Assembly: GCA_025769875.1 (NCBI GenBank)
Contig: JAGFNK010000010.1
Coordinates: 186,001 to 250,000, forward strand
Direction: 5' to 3'
Origin: Russula earlei
Taxonomy: Eukaryota > Basidiomycota > Agaricomycetes > Russulales > Russulaceae
DNA: 64,000 nt
Within the stretch, counting starts at the first letter, position 1. Each line of letters starts with the position of its first letter. The position numbers were made by a program, and so were the translations under genes. Of the stretch, positions 12,503-23,251 are shown piece after piece. The notes under the pieces were generated by a model, which worked only from the letters and a program-made list of their open reading frames with translations, had not been told where the DNA came from and did not search any database.

Positions 12503-13594
12503 TTAGGCAGCGCACACTGCGGCAGTGCCCGCTACCCTTTCCGTCCTCGTCTCCTGTGGGCCCGGCTCGTATTGGGGATTGAACGGAAACCACGGCTGTC
12601 CTTCGTCATCACGTAACACCCCTTTTATGGCATCGAACCTGAAGCACTCCGTCGCAGGCGGTGCGGCCAAAGCCAGCGCCCGCTGTAAGAGAACCCTGTA
12701 TATCGCCAGGCTCGCATGACTGTCATTCGCCGCGTCTGTACAAAAGATGAGCGTTGCCCCGAAATGAACCCCATCCCTTTTCCCGCGGACGGCAGGGGAC
12801 ACCGAAATCAATTGACGACTTACATTCTTGTTGTCCACTGGAAAGTTCCATCTCCCAATCGCTCCTTTGAATCCGTCCTTTCGGGACCCTTCGTTTCAGA
12901 TAAGTTTGGGCTAACCGCGACAGTCCGATCCCTGCCTTGTACGGTCCCTTCCAACGCTCGTCCACCGAGCGCGCCAAGAGAGACAGATCCACGCAATTAC
13001 GCACGGATACCCCATGATCCCTCCACACTTTCTTACAATCATCTAAACATTTCGTCGATCCCCCCCAAAAAAAAGAAGAAAGAGTGGACAAAAAAAGGGG
13101 ACGATTCCCAACGTCAGACATTCAAGCAACAAAAGATAACAAGAAGAAAGGGCCACATCACGCCCTACTTACACTGGATGCCAACTCCGACTTTCCTGCA
13201 GCTCCCCGACTCCAACAAGTCCCGAAGGCCGGTGGGAAAAGCTGTGATTTATGTCCACGATCGTAAGCGCCCGGTGATAACAGAGGTAGGGGGCGTGGGT
13301 ACAAGAATGACGTTGTGAAACATTACCTTTCATCGCGCTGACGTGCACCAGCAAAATTTCTTCCTCGCTCGCGAGCTGAACGAGAGCGATTGGGTTCTCC
13401 GGCGTCCCCGCAACGAACGTCGGACGCCACTCAAAGTCCAGTCCGACGATGAGCGGACTTGGGCGGGTCATCATGCGAGCGATCCTTGCATTGGCCGTGT
13501 CCTCCGACGTTATGTATCGCAGCCGAACATGTGAAGGAGCGAATGTCCTCCAGTCATATGGTGCGGGTGTCGCAGAGTCACTTGATGGATCCAT
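12503..13594 (-). CDS. 3'-5' exonuclease, WRN-like DEDDy family
   Basis: A DnaQ-like 3'-5' exonuclease domain protein. Exon 1 holds the first catalytic motif in PLIVGLDFEWRPTF (D-x-E). Exon 2 gives TAFPTGLRDLLESGSCRKVGVGIQ, then DDCKKVWRDHGVSVRNCVDLSLLAR with the second-motif aspartates, and ends GQQE. Splicing into the last exon creates YAANDSHASLAIYRVLLQ, the Y-x3-D motif that defines DEDDy nucleases and completes the active site. The C-terminus ends TAAVCAA. The start is placed at MDPSSDSATPAPYDW, where conservation-like sequence begins, although the frame stays open further upstream to 13975. It lies just downstream of, and on the same strand as, a second unrelated exonuclease. Confidence 0.8.
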
Positions 13595-13964
13595 ATTTCT
13601 GCTGGCACTGGAAAATGCGCTGCGATGTCGTGGTGATACGTCTGTGGAACGTCCGACGATTTTGTTCTGACTGCGCACAGGGCGTTGTGGACTATTTGTA
13701 ACGGAAGGCGAGAACGGTTCGGAAGAAATGTTCCGACTGTGGCTGGCCAGCAGTCCGCAGCAGGTCTTGTTGGTGATGCCATATCCCTGTGAAGGAGAGG
13801 ACGTGACCGCCAAACAAGCTAAGACTCTGCGACACGTGAGGTGCATTCTTGAAAGAGAGACCAATGCGCGTCTACGAGCACGCACGAACCAGCAGCAATA
13901 CGTATTCGCTAAGAAGAAAAGAATGGAATTACGCGCGTGAGAAAAGTAATCTGTGCTAATAATT

Positions 13965-14835
13965 TCACACGCCATATCCCTTCCCTCTCTCTCTCTTTTC
14001 CTGATTCAAAGGAAATGCTCCTGCATATCCCACGGGCGGTAGCATACATGGCCACGACCCGGAATCGATCGCGTATTCCCACGGATGTTGTGCCGAGCGA
14101 TACAAATCCAGCGCAGCGCGAGCGTTTTCGAGCTGTCACGTCGATATTCAATCACACGTGCGGAGATCAGATGCGTGGACGGACCGGGTGCTCATAGCCT
14201 AGGCCCATGCTGCGACCCATCAAACGATGGACGAGGATGTGTAACGGCGGAATGGCGCCGCCGCATCCAAGACCCCTGCGGAAGGGAACGAACGCGGCCA
14301 CGTCTCGCGTGTTGATTGTTGGATGGCTGATGCACAGAACCTGTACCGCGGGATCAGCTATCATTGCATTCGAAACCGCGCCACCACTCGCCGACAGGAA
14401 TTGCCAAAGGTTGTGTCCGACTATGATCTTCTCGCGTATGAGTGCGCTTACGCGATGTTGAACTTCACGAAATGAGGGCGCTTTGGTCCGCAACAATGAT
14501 GCGTCCCCAGGTCAGTCGGAATGTTGACGGGAGAGACGCGAAATTACCATGGGTAAGATGGGCCGCGATCAGGCCTGTCTCTGCTGTCCTGTAATCTGTG
14601 ACATGGTGGCTAGACCACGCGTCAATCAGGCCTAGTGGAAAATGGTCACGTATCCGGCGACATACGTCGGGCGGACAAGGGTATCCATCACAACGTTCCC
14701 TCTATAATCTGCGAGAGAAACACGCCTGCGCTCCGACTGTAGCGTACGTTTGGGCGATGGAATGAGGTAGGCTTACGCGACCATAGGTATGTCTGCTGTA
14801 TCACCCGTGTACACTATCTGCGCCGAAACCGCCAT
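13965..14835 (-). CDS. REXO4-like 3'-5' exonuclease (DEDDh), N-terminus degenerate
   Basis: Resembles the RNA exonuclease 4 family. Spliced pieces in order are RVSLADYRGNVVMDTLVRPT, joined to HHVTDYRTAETGLIAAHL, THAPSFREVQHRVSALIREK, IIVGHNLWQFLS (family motif VGH-[ND]-L), VLCISHPTINTRDVAAFVPF, VHRLMGRSMGLGYEHP and LENARAALDLYRSAQHPWEY, ending KRERGKGYGV. HP-LENARAALDLY is the third motif with its catalytic His and Asp. The usual first motif (DCEMVG) is not visible ahead of RVSLADYRG; the nearest match is DIPMVA with a stop soon after. Either an unrecognised exon supplies it or the gene is decayed. One intron uses a GC donor. Confidence 0.6.
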
Positions 14836-15604
14836 GAAGCTAGAGTCACGAGATTATAAAACGGTGAAAGCAGGCGGGGGACGATAACTTGCTGTTCTGG
14901 AAGGAGAATCTTGACAGGATTGCACGTTGGGGAGACAGTGGGTTGTGGTAGAGTTTTGGGCAAGAGCGCAGATCGTTCAAGTGGAGACGACCTGATATCG
15001 TGAGGGGCGGCGAGAAGGTCGACCGTGCTGTAATCTCGGGTGTGATATATAAACATGTCACCACGCCGACGGGGCGCAGGTGAATAGATTGAGAGCGTCT
15101 AATGCGGGGTAGAAAACGGGCAAGAATGATGCATTTGGACAGACGTTAAAACATGAACGGGTGAGCTGCTCGTGCAGGAGCACTGCCATTTTCTGTGGGG
15201 AACACCCAGGACGGGTGGGAGGGATGGATACCACGCAAAGTGATAATTCAATCTAAATCGGTTTGGTTCGGTTACATCGAAGCCCTCTGAGCCCTCCACC
15301 CGGCCCGCAAAGGCAATCTTTCCAAAGCGAGCAGGCGATTCATTGGCTCCTGTTGGACGCGGAGAGAGTAATCTGAACGAGAAGGCAACAAGCCAAACGA
15401 GAAGCACGTCCTCCGATGCCCGGCAAACCCTCCAAACGGGTGCACCTTGTCCAAAACAGGCGAGGGCTTTGAGGATCCAGCCCAAGAAAAGCCGCAACTG
15501 ATGCCAATTCGAGATCTAATGACGATGTACGTTGTCGATGCTACAAACGGTGAGCGTTCCACGTCCGCCGTTGGCAGAATGCACTCATACGACAGCTGAG
15601 CTCA
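14836..15604. other. Intergenic region
   Basis: Between the REXO4-like gene and biotin synthase. A TATATAAA-like stretch at about 15045-15055 could serve the minus-strand gene to the left. A 132-codon minus-strand frame at 15099-15497 shows no family motif and I do not call it. Confidence 0.35.
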
Positions 15605-17151
15605 TCATAGTGACTGAGCACCGCCCTCCGCAGGGACCTCCTCCATCCCGAGGTTTTCTTTCCGCGCAACGCTCCTCTGCTCAAAACTTCGCATGCCTTC
15701 GAGACCCCACCTGGATAACATGGCCTTGTCCTAGCAGGGCGTTTGAGAGCGGATTAAACGGAAGACCAAGGAGCATACCTCGTCCCAAGGAGAGCCTGTG
15801 CAAGACGCGGCTAACATTTAGCCTCATTGAGAGCTTAATACGCAATAACTTACAGGGTGTCGTCAACATTTGGTCACCTGTAAAGACAGCATTCGCTCCA
15901 GCCATGAAACACATGGCTTGTTCGTTCTCGCTCAACCCCTGCCTACCCGCTGCAAGCCGGATGATCGTCGTCGGAAGAACGATTCGGGCAGTAGCGATCG
16001 TCCGGAGAAGCACATGATGGGAAACAGGCTAAGAAGCAGGCATGACTTGGTCTGGTGATCGAAAGCCACAAAGTGAATGCTCACTTCGTTGTTCTCCAGA
16101 GGTGTTCCCTTGATAGGCACAAGAGCATTCACAGGAAATGACTCCGGATGCTCAGGCATACTATAAGAACCCAATAAGATGAGGGCTTCATGAGAGCATG
16201 AAACGCACTTGGCGGCTTCCCAGATGAGGCCAACACGATCAGCATCCGACTCACCTAGCCCAAGGATGCCGCCCGAACAAACACTGATACCTGCGTCTCT
16301 GACATGAGATATGGTGTCCAGGCGGTCATCGTAAGTCCTGGTGGTGATGACCTGTTCATAGGTGGCATAAGCTCGCGGGAATTGGCAAATGCTCGGGTCG
16401 ACCTGCCTGAGGATAATACTCTCGTGAGGTATCGAGATTATGATTATATGCAGTCAAGCCACTGGTGAGCGCGCCGGCGTCAGCAAGCCTGCTATGCGAC
16501 CTTGCGTAGTGAGATACATACGCCTCTTTGAGCTGCTTCGCCTGGGTCGGGGACAGCATGCCCAGCGTCGTGCACACTTCCATGTCCATTTTGCGAACCT
16601 CGCGCACCATCTCGAGGATGCGTTCAAAACCGCGCTTCCTACCCGCCAAGTCTCTCCACGCTGCGCCCATGCAGAATCGAGTGCTGCCGTTCTCCTTTGC
16701 CTTGCGCGCGGCCTCCAACACGGGTTCGATTTCTAGGAGGCGGGAGGCCTTGGTCGCGGTTGTGTATCTCGACGACTGCGAGCAGTACGAGCCTGGAGAA
16801 CGTGAGCACGGCCGTGACTGGCGTCAACTTCGACCTCACAGTCTTCGCTGCAACCCCCACCTGCAATTCCGATTGAGATCTTTCGCATTCTCCTCGTCGG
16901 GGGTACTCACTTTTGATATTCATCAATGTGCAGAGCTGTACTTTGCTTGGATCGTGGTGCTGCCTGTGTACGCTCGCCGCGCGAAAGACGAGATCGAGTA
17001 ACGGCGTGGCGTAGACTCGCTTCACTCGGTCTTTTGTCCAGTCATGGCGCATCGGAGGTGCTGCTACGACCGTGGGCGCAGTTGTTATGGTATGAGTTGC
17101 AAGAGAACGCTTCAAGAGAGAGAACCGAGGCGATGCGGCGATGCGCAACAT
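15605..17151 (-). CDS. Biotin synthase (radical SAM)
   Basis: Inserts sulfur into dethiobiotin, the last step of biotin synthesis, probably in mitochondria given the N-terminus ([20 protein letters not shown]). Exons give [20 protein letters not shown], then GGCSEDC spliced to [20 protein letters not shown], rebuilding the CxxxCxxC iron-sulfur motif. Then follow [107 protein letters not shown] and [18 protein letters not shown]. The tail [14 protein letters not shown] precedes a TGA at 15605-15607. The intron between EYYPQ and VITTR begins with GC, not GT. I see no frame break. This is the gene usually called BIO2 in yeast and bioB in bacteria. Confidence 0.9.
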
Positions 17152-17869
17152 GATAGTTGGGTGAAAGAGGACGATTTGGATGTGGATCCCGACGCGCCGA
17201 GTGATCTGATCTAGGGCGATCAATAACGTAATCTTCCCCAACGATCGTTAGCGTCGGCTCGTCTGCGGTTCCCAACCACCTGTTGCTGCTGTTGGAGTCG
17301 GACAGCTACCGTTGGAACCCAAATAATCGAAAGTAGGAGGATATCACATTCAACGTCCTATCCCGGACGACATTCACCACCGTTCGCCTCACCCCAATCA
17401 GTGCTCACGCTATGCCCTGCCTTGCCCTTGTCATCCACGTCTAGATCCGCCTTTCATCCCCACTCCGCCCGCATCATCTCTCTCGTCTTCATCACTTCTG
17501 CTTCCGCTGCCTTGCCTTCTCCCTTCTGTTCTCCCAGCCTCTGTCATTGACATCTCGCTGCCGTCTCGACCAGCCTTGAACCTCTTTCATCACGCGTACA
17601 CGCATCAGCCCGCCTGACACCGTCCAGTCTTCGATCGTCTTACCCCGTCTCGAGCGCCTCCTCTCCTTACGCCACGCGTTCCCCACATGTCTGCCTTGCA
17701 CACTCCCTCTCAGTATCCCTCCCATTCCACTCCTTTCACCACCACCATCCCCCACGCCGCCCTGCCACCTGCACCTACGTCTCTGTCTACGAACTCATTC
17801 TCGCCGCCTCCGTCTCCGCCTTTTGACCACGCCGCCCTCTCCTCCCATCTCTAGCCGTCACGCCGTTGT
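17152..17869. other. Pyrimidine-rich intergenic region
   Basis: From about 17340 to 17860 the plus strand is strongly C/T-rich, as in many fungal promoters and 5' leaders. A 55-codon plus-strand frame at 17686-17854 is Ser/Pro/Thr-rich and may be an artefact of the pyrimidine bias or an orphan first exon. Confidence 0.35.
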
Positions 17870-20108
17870 ATGACGCGAATGGGACTGTTTCCCTCCAGAC
17901 TTGTCCGTGAATGTCATCAGCAAGGCGACGAACGACGCATCGGCCAAATCGTTGACCAGCTCGATGACATGTTCTCTAGCATCACCAATGCACTCCATAT
18001 CCGTAATGGGGGCCTGGCCTTGCAGCCACCGCCATTGCTCTTGGCGTCGACATAGCGCCTTACATGGATCGCTTTCTCGAGCTCCTTCTTGTATGTTTCT
18101 CGGACCCGGAGAATCGCGTGCGCTACTTCGCAGCGGAATGTCTGTACAACATCGCCAAATTGTCAAACGGAGAAGTCTTGGTATATTTCAACCCTATCTT
18201 TGACGCATTGAGCAAGGTTGGTTACTCCATCTTCTTCACTATGCGTCCTTACCCTTTCCAGCTTGCTGCAGACCCGGAACTATCTGTCAAGAATAGGGCA
18301 GAGCTCCTTGATCGTCTGCTCAAAGACATCGTTGCAGAGTCCGCCTCCTGCTACGTCCCTCACTTCCCTGGGACGGAAAAGCGCCGTGTTAGTGAAAACG
18401 GAATTGTTGTCTCTCACCCGATGACGATGGTACAAGCGCAGGACCTCATCGCGCATTCACCCTTTCCCTTTCCCTTTCCATCCCGCTCCTCTCCGATCGC
18501 CTTTATGTAGTTTCACTATTCACTCGCTCGTTTCTGTGCGTCGTATGTTCCGCCCCTGGCACACATCAAACCGGCGCACTTCGACCTCCACGCGCCCAAA
18601 CCAACGCACGGCTCCGTCCCGTTTGCTCTTCAATACGAAGATGCTCAACCAAACGTGTTTGTGGAAAAACGGAAACGGCGGCCACCCGCCATCAGTAAAG
18701 TGGCTACTCAGCAGCAGCAGCAGCCGTGGAGAGCCAGACATGTGCCCCGCCAAGACATGCGGTTTGTATCCTGGGAACCCTCTGGATCTATGCGGCGTGC
18801 GTGCGTGGCCGTCTACATATTATACATAATAATAATCCCCCTTAGAGGCTGCTGGCGGCTCTGCATCCTCCCATGCCCGTCGGCCTCCAGATCACCGGAT
18901 GACCGCAAAATACGCATCAGCACCATCAGCGCTGCCGTCGGAGGCTCCGGCTCCCAAGCGTCGAAAACTAGAGGGCTCTCCTGTTTCGGCGTGCAGCTGC
19001 ACATTGTCAACTCAGGGGATCGTACCAGCTGGTACGCCGTCTGCTTCATCGGTCTCATCCGAGACTCTCGTTGGCGAACGCGTAGTTTCACCATTCACTC
19101 GCTCGTTTCTCGTTTCATGGATCTCTGTACTGGATTCTATGCCGGAGCTCGAGTTGATCACATACCTCCCCCATATCTTGGATGGTTTGCTGTGTGCATT
19201 TTCTCTCGTCTTTACTTTGCATCTTACCTCCCCAGCCAGAAAATATCTATCGGATCCGACAGAGGATGTCCGCATCGCAGCGGAGAACCAGCTTGCCGAA
19301 TTCCTACGTGAGATCCGTGAAGTAACTATCGTATAGAAGCACCGCGAGGAGCAGGAGCGCCTTCGAGAAGTTGAACGAGATGAAAAAAATTCGAACTGAG
19401 GCAGAGAATTCAACGGAACGCTTGTCCGACACTGTGGTGATTCCCGACACAGAACGAGCTTCCGTGCTTACTGGCGACCTCCCTCTCGTATCCTCGTCTG
19501 AAGCCGAAAAACTAGAGCGGGACTTCGAGTCTCATGTGAATGAGCGGGATGTGGGAGGTGCGTTCCGGCTGTGTTGTCTTGACGGATGCTCACTTTTGTA
19601 TAGACTGGGTTCCTGGCCAAGGTGTTCGAATCGACTGCGCAGGCAATAATCGAGATTCTCATCCAACAACTCGACCTACAATGTGAACGTGTCGTTATTA
19701 TAGGTTCCTTATGATGCTGATATCCTGTCAGATGATAAAATCCAGCAGTCGACTGCCCTTCTCTGGCTTGCAGAACTATTGACATCTACTCGAGATGTCA
19801 TGGTTCCGTTTACCCCGCGTCTCATCCCCGCCATCCTTCTCAACCTTGCACATCACGTACCTATGATCCAGTCCTCGGCTATTCGTACAAACAAACTCGC
19901 CTGCTGACATCACTTGATGCCTAATTGCCCGTTCGTTCCCCGACGCCTCGGCCACCCTCTCCTCCACTGGGGAGTGCAGCGGGCCCTGAATTGGTACAAG
20001 AGCGTGATGTCCCCCTACCGTAAATGGATTGACAATACAGGTTTTGAGCGAGCATGAGGAAACACATGTCGCCGCACTCAAGTGGCTCATAATGCTCCAC
20101 CAAGACTA
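17870..20108 (+). pseudogene. VAC14 relic, frame-broken, interrupted and truncated
   Basis: Vac14 is the HEAT-repeat scaffold of the Fab1/PIKfyve-Fig4 complex on the vacuole. Clear family blocks survive: RECHQQGDERRIGQIVDQL, LAATAIALGVDIAPYMDRF, LVCFSDPENRVRYFAAECLY, YNIAKLSNGEVLVYFNPIFD, LLDRLLKDIVAESASCYVP, FLVSWISVLDSMPELELITY, PTEDVRIAAENQLAEFLREI, QQSTALLWLAELLTSTRDVM, VPFTPRLIPAILLNLAHHVP and, last, SEHEETHVAALKWLIMLHQD. They lie in changing frames: a small deletion after HIRNGGL near 18020, shifts near 19640-19680, and in-frame stops. About 550 bp of unrelated sequence sits at 18536-19081 between 29-bp repeats. The C-terminal Fig4-binding half is missing; homology stops where repeats begin at about 20110. 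The 5' exons are also not visible. Confidence 0.75.
18507..19110. repeat. 29-bp direct repeats flanking an insert in the VAC14 relic
   Basis: The segment at 18507-18535 recurs at 19082-19110 with one mismatch; both encode VVS(L/P)FTRSF. The DNA between is not VAC14: it encodes fragments including PKRRKLEGSP (nuclear-signal-like) and a poly-Gln stretch. It may be captured gene sequence. Confidence 0.6.
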
Positions 20109-21396
20109 AGTGCTAGTGAAACCTGCCAACCCTCGCCGCGGGTACGGGTTTGTGCAGGCTCGAACATTTCGTACCCGCACCCGTACCCGTGGCAACCCGT
20201 GGCCGTTACCCGCGCGGGTTTCAATACCCTTGACAATCACTACTTGAATTAATGCTTACTTCGCATTTGTATATAGACCCGATAGTGCTAATTAGTAGTT
20301 ACTACAGTTTCGTAGGTTTCGTAGGTTTCTGTCGCTTATTTTCCCCAAGGTTTCCTGGAAATGGGACATAGGTTCCCAAATGCCTGGGTTTCCGGGTTTT
20401 GCCTGGTTTTCGGTGGTCACCTGGGTTAAGTAACCACCGGAAACTGAAATGCAAGATTACTGATGCTTCGGTAGGTAGAAAACAAAACTTGAAACAATCA
20501 TGATGTGGGGCTAGCGCTGTCAATACGGTCTCGGTAAAGAAAACACAAACCTGTGCTTCGCGCGGGTTCCCTCTGGTCATTAAAAAGAAATACAAAAAGC
20601 GAAACGAGACAGTTGTATGTTCGGCTTACCTTCAAGTCAGCACTGGCAGTCTTGGTTTGGGCCAAGCTGCAAGCCACAAGTGAAACTACAAAATATCAGA
20701 ATGATTAAGGTGGGTTTTCAGGAGGAGGTGCGAAGAATGTAATGAAACATAGCTGATACAGTATCATGAACAAAGGTCGACTAGGAAGTCTGGCGTCTCA
20801 TAGATACGGCCTTTAATTTCATACGCTTCCGGTGCTCAGCGCACAGCGCCTCAGGCCCCCTGAGTGTTACCCGGCTACGCTCACAAAAGAAGGTAAGCAT
20901 GGCCTTGTAACACTGTCAGTATTAGTCTAATACATCATGCACTGCCCTATTTCGTGGTCATATGAGTGGGAAGGCGGGTTGGCAGTGACAGGCCGTTATT
21001 ATTGCTGCTCATGTTGCCAGTTAAGGGAGAGATAGCACGCTCCTTTCACCTAGAATTGCAAGATAAAACTCATGCCCCGCTCCAAGGCAAAAGAAGCGGA
21101 GGGTGCGAGCGACGTCATAGTGAAGTCCCGACTTGTGGTTATCTTCGGGCGCAACTTATGAAAGCGCCTTGGCATCGTCGAATATGGTGCAGGGCGAAAA
21201 CACACAATGTGTTGCGATAACTGGGCGACGACGTCACCGAGGCTCCACCTGCAACGGCGAGAGTAACATGGTGATATGTCTCAAAGGGTTGAAGTCATTG
21301 AAGAATGGGCACAGCTGCTGTGAAACGGGATGTGTGCACTGGACTCATATGGAGGCATTTACGTTATCTATATCTCCGGCAAACTTGGGTTACAAA
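20109..21396. other. Repeat-rich intergenic region
   Basis: Begins with a GC-rich stretch (20130-20215) in which GGGTACGGGT-type words and their complement TACCCG recur in opposite orientations. AT-richer DNA follows with GTTTCGTAGGTTTCGTAGG near 20309 and no convincing coding frame. Confidence 0.4.
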
Positions 21397-21802
21397 CACG
21401 ACAGGCAGGAAGGGATAAGTCGAGTCTGCTTATAGCCAACTCAGTGGACAATAAAAGTAAAATATTTCAAGTGCTGAGTAGGTTCTGTTGCGGCCACAAA
21501 TTATATTACATAAGTAATGACTTTAGTTGAGCACAAAAAATGTGACAAAAAAGGTTAAATAAGGACAGTCTACTCATTCTGGCACAACTTTTAGCCAGGC
21601 TAGGGTAAATGTTGTGCCGGAATGAGTAGACTGTCCATATTTAACCTTTTTTGTCACATTTTTCGTGCTCAACTAAAGTCATTACTTATGTAACATAATT
21701 TGTGGCCGCAACAGAGACTACTCAGCACTTGAAATATTTTACTTTTATTGTCCACTGAGTTGACTATAAGCAGACTCAACTTATCCCTTCCTGCCCGTCG
21801 TG
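21397..21802. repeat. Large palindrome / foldback element, 192-bp arms
   Basis: The arm at 21397-21588 is repeated in inverted orientation at 21611-21802 with only about ten mismatches, around a 22-nt spacer (21589-21610). The left arm opens CACGACAGGCAGGAAGGGAT and its partner ends ATCCCTTCCTGCCCGTCGTG. Neither arm holds a credible gene. This is the shape of a foldback/MITE element or the head-to-head join of two copies. Confidence 0.85.
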
Positions 21803-21860
21803 AAAGTGTTATATGTGATATACACAACATCTTTAAACTACGGTTCCTTTCACGACGGCC
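21797..21860. repeat. Short inverted repeat adjoining the palindrome
   Basis: CGTCGTGAAAG at 21797-21807 is matched by CTTTCACGACG at 21850-21860. The left copy overlaps the outer end of the palindrome, so the two structures may belong to one composite element. Confidence 0.5.
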
Positions 21861-22008
21861 ACGATAATCCCTAAATTAACATCAGTCAACGTAAATCGCC
21901 ATTGTTGGGGTATCAGTTCAGTTTGGATTCCCAGTCAATTCGATCCCAGATTCAGTGTCAACCGTTTCGACCAGAAAACCCACCAGAACTGATCCCAGGT
22001 GAAGGTGA

Positions 22009-23251
22009 TCAACATGTACCACCATTTGGCAAAAAAAATTCAGAATTTTCTCGCCCTATCACATGCAGGACCGCCTTTATCCAGCCGAAATGTGCGGTGA
22101 CAGAAACATCTAGAAGTAGTTGAAGGTTAAGCTGCTTTGGATAGCAAGGAATGAGCACACAGGTATCATTATCATTCTCAAAAATTCTGTCCAAGACCAG
22201 CTCGGCACGCCTCCGCAGGTTCGCCTCTGTCTCGCATTCCGTAGAAAAAAAGACGTCTTCCTGTTCAAATCCTTCCTCAAAGACAAAGTTGGGAAATTCA
22301 TCTTGTAGTGCCGATTGTGTGCGACGCTTGTCGCAAGTGTGTCCACTATTGTGTTCACGGCAGTTCTGCGTTGGAAAATATATTAATCGGCCACACAAAA
22401 AGGCGTCAGTGACGTTACCTCGAGTACGATGGGTTGCGGGTGCACCAGAGGGAATGTAAGCTCTAGTGTACGGAGAGCCCTTGTCAGAGGGCTGCAATAG
22501 AACCTCTGCGGGACTTGAATGTCGCGGGCTATCTCACGTTCCCAGGCGGCATGTGCATTACGGGCTTGTTCTTCGCCAGTTTCAGTGAGGCGAGGATCAG
22601 CTAGGAGAATAGGGGAGGGGATATCAAGCCACGAACAATGACGGAGCCAATTTCTATAAACGCACGTCCCCAAATAAGTGTACCATCACCGTCTTTTAAG
22701 GCCCATTTCCTTCAGTCCTTGATTCAAACAACCCGAAGAATGACATCATAACAGACAACACATACTCCTCATCCCAAGCCTATCAAAATCATTCAGAAGG
22801 ATGTAGTATATATTAACCAACCCACTTACTCTACCGTATTTCTCGAATGCAAAGTTGTCTAGGTAGATAAGAGTGAGCTGGTCAATCACCACAACGACAT
22901 TCCGGAGAAATCTACCCACGGAAGGCTTGGCCATGCCTTCCAAAGAAAAAAACCTTGTACGACACGCCAGGATCTGTGCTCTTCGAGCGGAGCTTGTCTA
23001 TTTCGGCCTTGAACTTGGGCCATGACTTTGAGGTGAGACCAAAAAACTCGGGGGTCTATCCAAACTAGTTCAGCCGCCTGCGCAAATGTATTTGTACCTA
23101 CGCTCACTGGTTCGATGACTCTGGGTACGGCAGATGGCTCGTCTTGGTCGAAAAAGTCCAGAATAGCCTGAGGAGGACCACAACACATGTGATGAGTATG
23201 ATGTGGGTTCCTCGACGCTTGAGTTACCTCGTATTTCCTCCTTACAGACAT
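22009..23251 (-). CDS. Histidine phosphatase (phosphoglycerate mutase-like, Pmu1 type)
   Basis: A cytosolic-looking member of the histidine phosphatase superfamily. Nine small exons splice without a break: MSVRRKYE; AILDFFDQDEPSAVPRVIEP; TPEFFGLTSKSWPKFKAEID with VSYKVFFFGRHGQAF (catalytic RHG); HNFAFEKYGR; a 14-nt microexon (22766-22779) coding AWDEE; KWALKDGDGTLIWG; PDPRLTETGEEQARNAHAAW with FYCSPLTRALRTLELTF; NCREHNSGHTCDKRRTQSAL with FPNFVFEEGF; and DVSVTAHFGWIKAVLHVIGR (second catalytic His in AHFGW). The protein ends LPNGGTC, slightly shorter than relatives usually are, so the last exon may be incomplete. It is the only intact host-like gene within the transposon block. Confidence 0.8.

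Noticed and set aside
13169..13975. Fusion of the two exonucleases into one protein
   Set aside because: The upstream gene ends with a TGA at 13965-13967 in a different phase; the long frame merely overlaps the intergenic space.
19620..19645. GTTCGAATC-like tRNA B-box
   Set aside because: Lies in VAC14 coding sequence (GQGVRID) and no matching A-box or cloverleaf was found. No tRNA or rRNA gene was recognised in the window.
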